NCBI RefSeq assembly: GCF_041224415.1
Contig: NZ_JBGFFE010000019.1
Span: 1 to 61,753 of the forward strand
Direction: 5' to 3'
Origin: Clostridium_B lapidicellarium
GTDB taxonomy: Bacteria > Bacillota > Clostridia > Clostridiales > Clostridiaceae
Length of the DNA: 61,753 bases
Every line of letters begins with the position of its first letter. Within the stretch, counting starts at the first letter, position 1. This document shows positions 31,579 to 39,592 of this stretch, one piece after another. The position numbers were made by a program, and so were the translations under genes. A model generated the notes under the pieces. It was given only the letters and a program-made list of their open reading frames with translations. It was not told the origin of the DNA and did no database searches.

Positions 31579-31652
31579 GCCGCTTATGTGATGTAAACAA
31601 CCGCTTGTAGAAAACCGATATACAAAAGGGATCGTTCTATATATACTATAAT
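31579..31652 (+). promoter_or_regulatory. LytTR direct-repeat operator and promoter
   Basis: Two direct repeats, GCCGCTTATG (31579-31588) and ACCGCTTGTA (31600-31609), start 21 bp apart, i.e. two helical turns, which is the arrangement LytTR dimers bind. A TATAAT lies at 31647-31652 with no good -35 box, as expected for an activator-dependent promoter. The transcript would start just before the LytTR gene, implying autoregulation. Confidence 0.65.
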
Positions 31653-31674
31653 TGCAAAGAAAAAGGGAAGTGAA

Positions 31675-32118
31675 ATGATGCAGGTTGAAATAAAGATCGA
31701 TAAATCTTGCAAGGAGTCTAAAATTATAATTTTAACTAACAGGATTACGGATGAAGTAGATGAGTTGATTAAAAAACTTTCGGATACACGTCCACAGACT
31801 ATAGCAGGTTTTAGGGACGGTACTCTGAAAATACTTGCTCATGACAACATTGTCCGCATTTTTGCGGCAAATCGAAAAATATATGCACAAACGGAAAAAA
31901 GTGAATACTTGCTTCGACTGAGGCTTTATGAACTTGAAGAAAGGCTTGATAAAAATACCTTTGTGAGGATATCAAAATCGGAAATTATAAATTTAAGGAA
32001 GGTTGAAAATATGGATTTGAATTTCAGCGGTACAATCTGTGTGAAATTATGCGGTAATATTACAACGTTTGTTTCCCGGCGTTATGTTTCCAAAATTAAA
32101 AAAGTATTAGGAATTTGA
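31675..32118 (+). CDS. LytTR-domain DNA-binding regulator
   Basis: 147 aa. The C-terminal 95 residues form a LytTR domain (VRIFAANRKIYAQTEKSEY, LEERLDKNTFVRISKSEIINL, then VSRRYVSKIKKVLGI); the N-terminal 50 residues are a short alpha/beta extension, not a phosphoacceptor receiver domain. Such stand-alone LytTR proteins are paired with a DUF3021 membrane protein that is thought to control them. The next gene is exactly that partner, 10 bp downstream. A GGGAAGTGA site precedes tandem ATG codons (31675, 31678). The regulated function is unknown. Confidence 0.88.
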   Translation: MMQVEIKIDKSCKESKIIILTNRITDEVDELIKKLSDTRPQTIAGFRDGTLKILAHDNIVRIFAANRKIYAQTEKSEYLLRLRLYELEERLDKNTFVRISKSEIINLRKVENMDLNFSGTICVKLCGNITTFVSRRYVSKIKKVLGI

Positions 32119-32128
32119 GGTGATTTAT

Positions 32129-32581
32129 ATGAAAAACAAGGCTATTGTGAGGGGATTTTTAGGGTTTCCCATTGGAGTTTTCATCAGTTATACCATAACA
32201 ATTGTAATATCTTTAGTTCTGGCACAGGGTTATTATTCACCTGCCTCCCCCGAACTGGTGTCACAGTGCGGGAGCCAGATAAATGCAGTTGTCCTGCAGT
32301 TTATCCTGTCAGGTTTATTAGGTGCCGTTTTGGGGGCAGGTTCTGTAATATGGGAAAATGATGATTGGAGCTTTCCCAAGCAGTCTATTATACATTTTGT
32401 CATAACTTCTCTTACAATGTTACCGATTGCTTACTTTTCACATTGGATGGAGCACACGTTTGCCGGTATTGCAGGTTATTTTATCATATTTCTGGCAATA
32501 TATATTGCAATATGGATAACACTATATGGTGTATGGAAACACAGTATCAAACAGATTAATGACAAATTGAAGAATGGATAA
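32129..32581 (+). CDS. DUF3021 membrane protein, LytTR partner
   Basis: 150 aa from the ATG at 32129, chosen over GTG at 32120 because GAGGTG lies just upstream of it. Four membrane segments (IGVFISYTITIVISLVLA; FILSGLLGAVLGAGSVIW; HFVITSLTMLPIAYF; GIAGYFIIFLAIYIAIWI) with the family's SVIWENDDWS motif. DUF3021 proteins are encoded beside LytTR regulators and are thought to inhibit them at the membrane. Confidence 0.88.
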   Translation: MKNKAIVRGFLGFPIGVFISYTITIVISLVLAQGYYSPASPELVSQCGSQINAVVLQFILSGLLGAVLGAGSVIWENDDWSFPKQSIIHFVITSLTMLPIAYFSHWMEHTFAGIAGYFIIFLAIYIAIWITLYGVWKHSIKQINDKLKNG

Positions 32582-32638
32582 TTTAATAATATCCAAAATA
32601 ACGTAAGTAAAATTATAAATAAAATATTCTAAAAAGTA

Positions 32639-32676
32639 TTGACTAATTGACAACTTATGCTATAATAATAATTAGT
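32639..32676 (+). promoter_or_regulatory. Promoter of the 51-aa gene with flanking inverted repeat
   Basis: TTGACT (32639-32644), 16 bp, then TATAAT (32661-32666) with an extended TG. ACTAATT (32642-32648) and AATTAGT (32670-32676) form a 7-bp inverted repeat around the -10, a likely operator. The gene thus has its own controlled promoter. Confidence 0.6.
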
Positions 32677-32731
32677 TGATAGAGATTATTAATAGATTAT
32701 AAATCTTATTATATAAATGGAGGTATTGATT

Positions 32732-32887
32732 ATGAAAAATGAAAAGAATTTGAAAGCTCAGGAAAGATTATACGAGGATGTTATAGATAAAAAAGTTATA
32801 TTTGCAGCGGAGGACGACGATGTAGCATTAAATTGTGATGGTGAACCGTGCAACTTCTCTTATAATAGAGATTTACTTGACAATTAG
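32732..32887 (+). CDS. Small acidic protein (51 aa), unknown function
   Basis: Unrecognised. The ATG at 32732 follows GGAGG with good spacing; the gene has its own promoter (32639-32676) and a strong terminator (32932-32962), so it is a complete monocistronic unit. The product starts MKNEKNLKAQERLYEDVIDK, is hydrophilic and acidic, and has two cysteines five residues apart near the C-terminus (NCDGEPCNFS). No membrane segment or double-glycine leader. A small regulatory protein or a peptide precursor are both possible; no maturation enzyme is adjacent. Confidence 0.6.
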   Translation: MKNEKNLKAQERLYEDVIDKKVIFAAEDDDVALNCDGEPCNFSYNRDLLDN

Positions 32888-32931
32888 TACAATAAAATAA
32901 AACACTCCTATAATACTAAGCATAAATTTCT

Positions 32932-32962
32932 GGGGCAGCTGAAAAAGCTGCCCGTTTTTTTA
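32932..32962 (+). terminator. Intrinsic terminator of the 51-aa gene
   Basis: GGGCAGC and GCTGCCC form a 7-bp GC-rich stem with a short A-rich loop, followed by GTTTTTTT. Confidence 0.9.
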
Positions 32963-33069
32963 TATTCAATAAAAAATTGCAGCAAAAAGGAAATGCCGTT
33001 CAAACTATATTCTAAAAATAGCTTGGCAGCATTTCCTTCTATTTAAGTAGTTAAATATCGATCTTACGA

Positions 33070-34422
33070 CTACATTTCCTTGTCCAATTTTTTTATCATA
33101 TTTTCAATCTCAGGTATGATGTAGTCATCTGTTTTTTTCACAATTTGACCATTCTTGACTACCATGTAAGGACTGCCCAAATAATTTAAATTTTCAATGG
33201 GGTCTCCATCTACTACAATAAAATCTGCATATTTTCCGGATTCCAGGGTACCGACTTCTTTGTCTATGCCTAGTATTTCAGAATTGGATTTAGTTGCATG
33301 CATTATAGCTTGTCTATTTGTAGTTCCTCCATCTCTGACATGGAGTTTTAATTCCTTCCATGTACCGTAGTGAGTTACATAAGGCATGGCGGCATCTGTA
33401 CCAAGTGCTGTCCTGATTCCATTTTTGAGGGCCGTTTTAAAACCTGAGCTCATACGTTTTTCTATTATTTTACCGTTGGCAAATTGTATGTCAGTCAGTT
33501 TAGTGTATTTTGTACTGAGTCCTAATATATAATATATAGTGAGAAAAGTGGGTGCAAGAGAACTGTATCCTCTTAAAGATCTAGGGTTGTGTTTAAATAG
33601 GGAAATTACCTCATCGTCCATTTCAGCACCATGCTCTATGGTGTCCACTCCAGCTCTGAGAGCTTCCTTCAATCCCTTAGTACTTTGGCAGTGGCTTGCT
33701 ACTAGATAGCCTGCCCTATGTGCCTCATCGCATATTGCTGCAATCTCATCATAGGTCATTTGAGCTCTTCCAGCTTCGCCTATTTTTTTAGAATCGGTGA
33801 CTCCTCCGGTATTGGCTATTTTTATTAGATCGGTGCCATTGTATATGTGTTCTCTAACTTTTTTTCTCCCTTCCCAGGGTGAGTCTATGGCTTGGGATAT
33901 AAATTTATACCCATGACCTCCCGTTATGCATATCATAGGACCTGCGCACAGCATTGTCGGCCCAACTTCCGGGCTGTTTTTTATTTCATTTTTTACTTCT
34001 ATGTCGTAATAAAAGGGATCCCCGACGCTTCGAAAAGTGGTTACTCCTGCATGAAGTGCCGCCATTGCATTTTTTTTCATGGTTTCCTTGATCAGGTGTT
34101 TTCCAAGTGAAGACTTCATGTATTCCAAATTTTCATCTGGAGTTCTTTTTAATTGTTCTGGTGAAGTTGGGCTTCCATCACCAAAAAGGTGTGCGTGGGC
34201 ATTTATAAGCCCTGGAAGTACATATTTGTCTTTTAAGTCCACAATTTTGCAATTATTTGGAATGCTCACTTCATCTTTATTCCCCACAAATTTTATTTTC
34301 CCCTTTCCATCAGCAGTTTCCACCAGTATTGTACCTTTTCTTACAGTATCTTTATCTTTTTCAAATTTTCCATCGATAATATTACAGTTAATAAAAGCAC
34401 GAATATTGTTTCGTTTGTTCAT
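33070..34422 (-). CDS. Metal-dependent amidohydrolase (imidazolonepropionase/prolidase-like)
   Basis: 450 aa, cytoplasmic. Amidohydrolase TIM-barrel signatures are in order: VLPGLINAHAHLFGDG (metal HxH), TDLIKIANTGG (probable bridging lysine), VASHCQS and TIEHGAE (metal histidines), LGTDAAM (catalytic Asp), and a C-terminal ESGKYADFIVVDGDP segment closing the small beta-sandwich. It belongs to the COG1228 group, whose members hydrolyse cyclic amides or Xaa-Pro-type dipeptides; the substrate here is not determinable. Monocistronic, transcribed leftward. Confidence 0.83.
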   Translation of the reverse strand: MNKRNNIRAFINCNIIDGKFEKDKDTVRKGTILVETADGKGKIKFVGNKDEVSIPNNCKIVDLKDKYVLPGLINAHAHLFGDGSPTSPEQLKRTPDENLEYMKSSLGKHLIKETMKKNAMAALHAGVTTFRSVGDPFYYDIEVKNEIKNSPEVGPTMLCAGPMICITGGHGYKFISQAIDSPWEGRKKVREHIYNGTDLIKIANTGGVTDSKKIGEAGRAQMTYDEIAAICDEAHRAGYLVASHCQSTKGLKEALRAGVDTIEHGAEMDDEVISLFKHNPRSLRGYSSLAPTFLTIYYILGLSTKYTKLTDIQFANGKIIEKRMSSGFKTALKNGIRTALGTDAAMPYVTHYGTWKELKLHVRDGGTTNRQAIMHATKSNSEILGIDKEVGTLESGKYADFIVVDGDPIENLNYLGSPYMVVKNGQIVKKTDDYIIPEIENMIKKLDKEM

Positions 34423-34640
34423 AATAATAGCCCCTTTTTCATTTCTCTTTTTTGATTTACAAGTATAAATATTATTATAAATATTATATTATAAAGAGAA
34501 GATTTGTTTATGTGCTATTTTAACACATTGTATTGTAAAAGTTAATAGTAGATTGCTGTGAAATTTTAAGGCTATTTTAAGGATCAAAATATAATATAAC
34601 AATATACCAACGCTTCTTAAATAAAAAAGTATTAATTACA

Positions 34641-34750
34641 TTAGTGTCTGTGGCTGCAGGGCACTGTAAACTTAAATGCAGCCTCCATTAAATTATCTTT
34701 ATTGTTTTTTAAAGTGGACATCCTATTTGGGGATGTCTGTTTTATTTTTG
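34641..34750 (+). ncRNA. Structured intergenic RNA candidate, copy 1
   Basis: Collinear without gaps with copy 2 (47431-47480). Shared GTCTG, then a 7-bp stem GGCTGCA (34652-34658) / TGCAGCC (34677-34683) around an AGGG...TAAA-containing loop. A terminator hairpin (34716-34723 with 34731-34738) and a T-rich tail follow. In copy 2 the same stem is GGTTGCA/TGCAACC, a compensatory change. Lies between the divergent amidohydrolase and larA. No family recognised. Confidence 0.5.
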
Positions 34751-34839
34751 TGTGGGAAGTATTGTTTTGCAGAAAAGAAATAAATAAATTGAAGAAATAT
34801 AGAAGTATTTGAGTTCCTGTGATAAAATTAACCTGTAAG

Positions 34840-34850
34840 TGGTAATACCA
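34840..34850 (+). promoter_or_regulatory. GntR/FadR-type operator candidate upstream of larA
   Basis: TGGTAATACCA is an 11-bp palindrome of the TGGTNNNACCA type bound by FadR-subfamily GntR regulators, including lactate-responsive ones. Further ATACCA copies follow at once. It lies about 90 bp before the larA start. No GntR gene is in the window, so this is suggestive only. Confidence 0.4.
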
Positions 34851-34941
34851 TTATACCAATACCCTGTTTTTTTGGTGCTAATAAATATATTGTTTTAATA
34901 TGGGATATATTAAATTATAAAATAGAGAGGAAGATCTATTT

Positions 34942-36216
34942 ATGCCAATAGTCAAATTACCTTATAATAAAAAAACTGTTGAAGTTGAAATCGATAATAA
35001 AAATTTTGCTGCAGTACTTGAACCAGAGCAGTTCAATTGTGAGACTGGGCTTACAGAAGAGAAAATAGTGGAAAAATCCCTTGATAATCCAATAGATTCT
35101 CCAAAATTGGAGAAACTGGTCAAAGGTAAAAACAACATGGTTATAATAAGCAGCGATCATACAAGACCACTCCCGAGTAAAATTACGATGCCCATACTTT
35201 TAAGGAGAATAAGAAGGGCAAATTCTGACATTGATATAAAGATTTTAATTGCCACAGGATTTCACAGAGCTACTACGAGACAGGAACTTATAGATAAATT
35301 TGGGAGTGAGATAGTTGAAAATGAAAATATAGTGGTGCATGATTCAAGAGACAGAAATAAATTGGTTAAAATAGCCAGCTTTTCTTCTGGATGGGATCTT
35401 GAAATAAATAAAGTGGCGGCGGAAACGGAACTTTTAATTGCGGAGGGACTTATAAAATCTCATTTTTTTGCGGGATTTTCAGGAGGAAGAAAGAGCATAC
35501 TGCCGGGAATATCTTCTGCGAAAACGATTATGTCCAATCATTGTGCTGAATTTATAGCAAGTCCCTATGCCAGAACTGGCAACCTTAGGAATAACCCGGT
35601 TCATGAAGATATGCTCAGGGCTGCAGAAAAAGCAAAATTGGCCTTTATATTAAATGTAGTTACAGATAAAAATAGAAAGATAATAAATGCCTTTGCAGGT
35701 GACTGCAAATTGGCCCATGAGAGAGGCTGCAAATTTGTTAAAAAACTGTCGGAAGTCAAAAAGGTGGAAGCGGATATAGTTATTTCCACTAACGGGGGAT
35801 ATCCTCTGGATCAGAATATATATCAGTCTGTTAAGGGAATGGTGGCTGCTGAGGCGACTTGCAGAAAGGGTGGTGTGATTATAATGGTAGCTGCCTGCAA
35901 TGACGGCCATGGCGGACAGGCATTTTATGATAATCTGGCAAATGTAAAGACACCTGAGGAATATTTGAAAAAGGTTTCTAATGTTTCAAGGAGGGATACA
36001 ACGCCGGATCAGTGGGAATCGCAGATGCTGGCCAGAATATTGAGTGAGCATACTGTAATTTTAGTTACAGATATGTGTGATCCTGAAATTATAGAGAATA
36101 TCCACATGTTGCATACTTATACCGTGAAAGAGGCCTTGAATAAAGCCTATGATATTTTGGGAAAAGATGCAAAAGTTACCGTTATACCGGATGGTGCAGG
36201 TGTAATTGTAGGATAA
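34942..36216 (+). CDS. larA: LarA-family nickel-pincer racemase/epimerase
   Basis: 424 aa. The key residues of lactate racemase fall at the same numbers as in the characterised Lactobacillus enzyme: H108 (ATGFHRATT), H174 (KSHFFAGFSGG), K184 (GGRKSILPG), which carries the nickel-pincer nucleotide, and H200 (SNHCAEF); D72 and R75 sit in DHTRP. The enzyme interconverts D- and L-2-hydroxyacids by hydride transfer. Homologues differ in substrate (lactate, malate and other hydroxyacids), so lactate is likely but not proven. The cofactor genes larB, larC and larE are not in the window. GAGAGGAAGATC precedes the ATG. Confidence 0.88.
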   Translation: MPIVKLPYNKKTVEVEIDNKNFAAVLEPEQFNCETGLTEEKIVEKSLDNPIDSPKLEKLVKGKNNMVIISSDHTRPLPSKITMPILLRRIRRANSDIDIKILIATGFHRATTRQELIDKFGSEIVENENIVVHDSRDRNKLVKIASFSSGWDLEINKVAAETELLIAEGLIKSHFFAGFSGGRKSILPGISSAKTIMSNHCAEFIASPYARTGNLRNNPVHEDMLRAAEKAKLAFILNVVTDKNRKIINAFAGDCKLAHERGCKFVKKLSEVKKVEADIVISTNGGYPLDQNIYQSVKGMVAAEATCRKGGVIIMVAACNDGHGGQAFYDNLANVKTPEEYLKKVSNVSRRDTTPDQWESQMLARILSEHTVILVTDMCDPEIIENIHMLHTYTVKEALNKAYDILGKDAKVTVIPDGAGVIVG

Positions 36217-36224
36217 AGTGCGGT

Positions 36225-36275
36225 GCTGTCATTTACCTTTGAGAAAATCAAATGGTAGATGACAGCTGCTTTATT
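36225..36275 (+). terminator. Hairpin after larA
   Basis: A 13-bp stem (GCTGTCATTTACC at 36225-36237, GGTAGATGACAGC at 36254-36266, one G-T pair) is followed by a short T-containing tract. Confidence 0.65.
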
Positions 36276-36363
36276 GAAGTGATATCTTCTTTTGAAGTAT
36301 AAAAAATCACTTTACAGAACAGACGTTCCATGATAATATTAAGAAAAGAATGGAAGTGGTATT

Positions 36364-37632
36364 GTGGATGTTTTTGATAAATTGAGAATTCTCACTGATG
36401 CTGCAAAGTATGATGTGTCATGTACTTCCAGTGGAGTTAATAGAAGAGCACAAGCCGGTGGGATAGGAAGTTCCGCTGCCTGTGGAATATGCCACAGTTT
36501 TTCGGCGGATGGAAGGTGCATTTCACTTTTAAAAATCTTGATGACGAATGTCTGTGTCTATGATTGCAAATACTGCGTAAACCGCCGTTCAAACGATGTT
36601 CCAAGGACTTCCTTTACACCGTGTGAATTGGCCGATCTGACCATGAATTTTTATCGCAGAAATTATATAGAAGGTCTTTTTTTAAGCTCTGGTGTGATCA
36701 GAAATCCAGACTATACCTGTGAACTAATGATCAGAGTACTTGAAATTTTAAGAAATGATTATAAATTTTTTGGATACATACATGTGAAAGCTATTCCCGG
36801 AGCTGATAGCAGGCTTGTACATCAGCTTGGTATTTTGGGAGACAGAATGAGTGTAAATATTGAGCTTCCATCGCAGAAAAGTCTGAAACTTTTGGCGCCG
36901 GATAAGTCAAAACACTCCATTTTAACCCCTATGGGATATATTAGGGACTGCATAAGGCAAAATTCAAAAGATACTGTAAGATATCGTCATGCATCCGGAT
37001 TTGCACCGGCGGGCCAGAGCACCCAGATGATCATAGGTGCTACTCCTGATACCGATTTCCATATCTTGAACCTGGCCGAAGGTCTTTATAGGAAATATAA
37101 ACTCAAGAGGGTGTTTTTTTCTGCCTACATACCTGTGTCTGAAAATTCACTGCTCCCCAAAGTGAACACCAGGCCGCCTCTTTTGCGGGAACACCGGCTG
37201 TATCAAGCTGATTGGCTTTTAAGACATTATGGATTTAAAGCCGGTGAAATTTTGGATGAAAGACACCAGAGTTTTGATCCGTACATAGATCCTAAATGTA
37301 ACTGGGCGTTGAATCATAGAGAATACTTCCCTGTAGAAATAAATAGGGCACCTTATGAAAAATTGCTCAGGGTTCCTGGAATTGGCGTGAAAAGTGCAAA
37401 AAGAATTGTAGCTGCCAGAAAGGATTTTTTATTGAGCTTTGAATCACTTAAAAAATTGGGAGTTGTACTTAAAAGGGCACAGTACTTTATTTTGTGTTCA
37501 GGAAAAATAATGGATGGACTGACTGTGGAGAAGGATTCCGTCATAAGGGCACTTATGTCCAAAAATTCATTAAACAGATATTATAAGGATTTTACCTCTG
37601 GGGTAAAATATGAGCAGCTGTCTTTTTTATAA
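36364..37632 (+). CDS. Radical SAM protein of the DNA-modification/repair (UDG-linked) family
   Basis: 422 aa, GTG start. Radical SAM motif NVCVYDCKYC (about residues 62-71) with extra cysteines upstream (AACGIC, DGRC). Near the C-terminus a helix-hairpin-helix (LLRVPGIGVKSAKRIVAARK, about 337-356) suggests DNA binding. This is the 'putative DNA modification/repair radical SAM' family that is almost always encoded beside the DUF4130/UDG-like partner, as here 14 bp downstream. The reaction is not known. It heads a run of same-strand genes continuing into nucleoside salvage. Confidence 0.87.
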   Translation: MDVFDKLRILTDAAKYDVSCTSSGVNRRAQAGGIGSSAACGICHSFSADGRCISLLKILMTNVCVYDCKYCVNRRSNDVPRTSFTPCELADLTMNFYRRNYIEGLFLSSGVIRNPDYTCELMIRVLEILRNDYKFFGYIHVKAIPGADSRLVHQLGILGDRMSVNIELPSQKSLKLLAPDKSKHSILTPMGYIRDCIRQNSKDTVRYRHASGFAPAGQSTQMIIGATPDTDFHILNLAEGLYRKYKLKRVFFSAYIPVSENSLLPKVNTRPPLLREHRLYQADWLLRHYGFKAGEILDERHQSFDPYIDPKCNWALNHREYFPVEINRAPYEKLLRVPGIGVKSAKRIVAARKDFLLSFESLKKLGVVLKRAQYFILCSGKIMDGLTVEKDSVIRALMSKNSLNRYYKDFTSGVKYEQLSFL

Positions 37633-37646
37633 GGAGAGGAATACAT

Positions 37647-38420
37647 ATGATTGAAAAATCAAGTCTTATATATGAATATGATGGAAGTTTTGAAGGTATC
37701 ATGTGCTGTGTATTTGAAAGTTATTATAAGAGAGAAATTCCCATGGATATTATATCTTCTGACAGATTTCAGACTACTTTTTTTCCTGTGAAGGAAATTG
37801 AGACTGATTTGAAGAAATCTACCAGAGTAATTAAGTCCATACCTGAAAAAATAGGGAGCTCTGCCCTGGAACTTTTAAAATATGCTTTTTTAACTTGTAT
37901 GCCCCATAAAGAATTGAACATGCTTATGTTTTTGAGAAAGGGATTTCATTATGGGCCGCCGATTATGTACATGTTTAAAGATGAGCATGTAGATAAAATG
38001 CTCAAAGCTGTAAGACATTTAAAAAATGAAAGCCATCTCCTGAAGGGGTTTATAAGATTTTCTATTTTGGGAGGCATCCTTGTATCACAAATCGGGCCTA
38101 AAAATTATGTACTTCCACTTATTGCAGGGCATTTTTGCAGAAGATATGCGGGTGAACATTTTCTGATTCATGACAAAACCCACAATATGGCACTTGTATA
38201 TAGACCCCGCCAGTATGCTGTTGTTCCTATGTGCAATTTTAAAATGGCAGAGCCGGACAGCCGAGAGAAGCATTTCAGAAAATTATGGGAGCTCTTTTAT
38301 ACCACTGTTGAGATCAAAGATAGGAGAAATTTTAAATATAGAAGAAGCAATATGCCCAAGCACTACTGGAAATATATGACTGAATTTCAAAAAGGCAGCT
38401 ATTTCAAAGACAATGAATGA
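37647..38420 (+). CDS. DUF4130 family DNA-metabolism protein, partner of the radical SAM protein
   Basis: 257 aa. The start (LIYEYDGSFEGIMCCVFESY) and the segment LLKGFIRFSILGGILVSQIGPKNYVLPLIAGHFCRRY are typical of this family, as is the C-terminal NPKHYWKYMTEF-like end (MPKHYWKYMTEF). Members occur beside the radical SAM protein, sometimes fused to a uracil-DNA glycosylase domain; none is fused here (length about 250 aa, domain alone). AAGGAGAGG precedes the ATG. Confidence 0.85.
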   Translation: MIEKSSLIYEYDGSFEGIMCCVFESYYKREIPMDIISSDRFQTTFFPVKEIETDLKKSTRVIKSIPEKIGSSALELLKYAFLTCMPHKELNMLMFLRKGFHYGPPIMYMFKDEHVDKMLKAVRHLKNESHLLKGFIRFSILGGILVSQIGPKNYVLPLIAGHFCRRYAGEHFLIHDKTHNMALVYRPRQYAVVPMCNFKMAEPDSREKHFRKLWELFYTTVEIKDRRNFKYRRSNMPKHYWKYMTEFQKGSYFKDNE

Positions 38421-38485
38421 TCTTTGAATGAAAGATTGATGTGGTGCAGCATAGAAATTGCAATATACAAAAGGAGGAGACGGGT

Positions 38486-38887
38486 ATGAACCTTGATTGT
38501 GAAAAACTGATTTTGAAAGCCTTTCAGGGGAGAAAAAACGCCTATGCGCCTTACTCGGGCTTTAAGGTGGGTGCAGCTGTATTAACACAAGGTGGAAATA
38601 TATACACCGGTTGTAATATAGAGAATGCTTCTTATGGAGCTAGTAATTGTGCGGAGAGGACTGCCATATTCAAAGCAGTGTCTGAAGGACATAAAACTCT
38701 ATATGCAATTGCCATAGTTGGGGCGGAAGATAAATATACATATCCCTGCGGCATCTGCAGGCAGGTGATATCGGAATTTGCCTCACCGCATATGAAAATA
38801 ATTCTGGCCAAAAATGAAAAGGAGTATATTGTCAAGACACTTGATGAAATTTTTCCTGGAGCTTTTACCAAAAAGAATTTGTTATAA
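38486..38887 (+). CDS. cdd: Cytidine deaminase
   Basis: 133 aa from the ATG at 38486, chosen because AAGGAGGAG precedes it; an upstream in-frame start at 38441 has no such site. Zinc site: NCAERTAIF (Cys and catalytic Glu) and PCGICRQ. The N-terminal YAPYSGFKVGAAV is the substrate-binding signature. Tetrameric Cdd converts cytidine and deoxycytidine to uridine and deoxyuridine, feeding the phosphorylase two genes downstream. Confidence 0.95.
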   Translation: MNLDCEKLILKAFQGRKNAYAPYSGFKVGAAVLTQGGNIYTGCNIENASYGASNCAERTAIFKAVSEGHKTLYAIAIVGAEDKYTYPCGICRQVISEFASPHMKIILAKNEKEYIVKTLDEIFPGAFTKKNLL

Positions 38888-38919
38888 AGTATAATAGTAG
38901 AGAAGAGGTGGTTTGTCTT

Positions 38920-39564
38920 ATGAATATTGCTAAATTAATTGATCATACTGCACTTAAACCTGATACTACGAGAGCTCAGATACTTCAGCTTGTAGAGGAA
39001 GCTAAAAAATATGGATTTGCCTCTGTCTGTGTAAATCCCAAATGGGTTGGACTTGCAAGCGATGAACTAAACGGCAGCGGAACAGCTGTGTGTACAGTAA
39101 TAGGTTTTCCTCTGGGGGCAAATACTACCAAGACAAAGGTGTTTGAAACTGTGGATGCCATTGGGAATGGAGCGCGGGAAGTGGATATGGTTATTGATAT
39201 AGGAGAATTGAAAGATAAAAATGATGTTTATGTGGAAAAGGATATAAGCAGTGTAGTAAAAGCTGTCGGCGGAAAGGCACTGGTAAAGGTAATTATTGAA
39301 ACCTGCCTTTTAAATCATGAAGAAAAAGTCAGGGCCTGCAGAATAGCCAAAAAATCAGGTGCGGATTTTGTAAAGACTTCAACTGGATTTTCAAAGTCGG
39401 GAGCTGCAGTTGAAGATGTAAGTCTGATGCGCAGTGTAGTTGGAGATGATATGGGAGTCAAAGCCGCAGGAGGCATTCATACCAGAAAGGAAGCTGTTTG
39501 TATGGTTAAAGCAGGTGCAAGCCGTATTGGAACGAGTTCTGGAGTTTCCATCATGGAAGGTTAG
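38920..39564 (+). CDS. deoC: Deoxyribose-phosphate aldolase
   Basis: 214 aa from the ATG at 38920 behind AGAAGAGGTGG. Class I aldolase TIM barrel: IDHTALKPD at the start, GADFVKTSTGF with the Schiff-base lysine, and VKAAGGI. It splits deoxyribose 5-phosphate into glyceraldehyde 3-phosphate and acetaldehyde. Third step of the salvage pathway encoded here. Confidence 0.96.
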   Translation: MNIAKLIDHTALKPDTTRAQILQLVEEAKKYGFASVCVNPKWVGLASDELNGSGTAVCTVIGFPLGANTTKTKVFETVDAIGNGAREVDMVIDIGELKDKNDVYVEKDISSVVKAVGGKALVKVIIETCLLNHEEKVRACRIAKKSGADFVKTSTGFSKSGAAVEDVSLMRSVVGDDMGVKAAGGIHTRKEAVCMVKAGASRIGTSSGVSIMEG

Positions 39565-39592
39565 ATTTATTGGAGAAAAGAGGTAATTTATA

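Noticed and set aside
34840..34865. Proof of lactate-responsive control of larA
   Set aside because: The site is only 11 bp and no GntR gene is in the window; kept as a low-confidence operator only.
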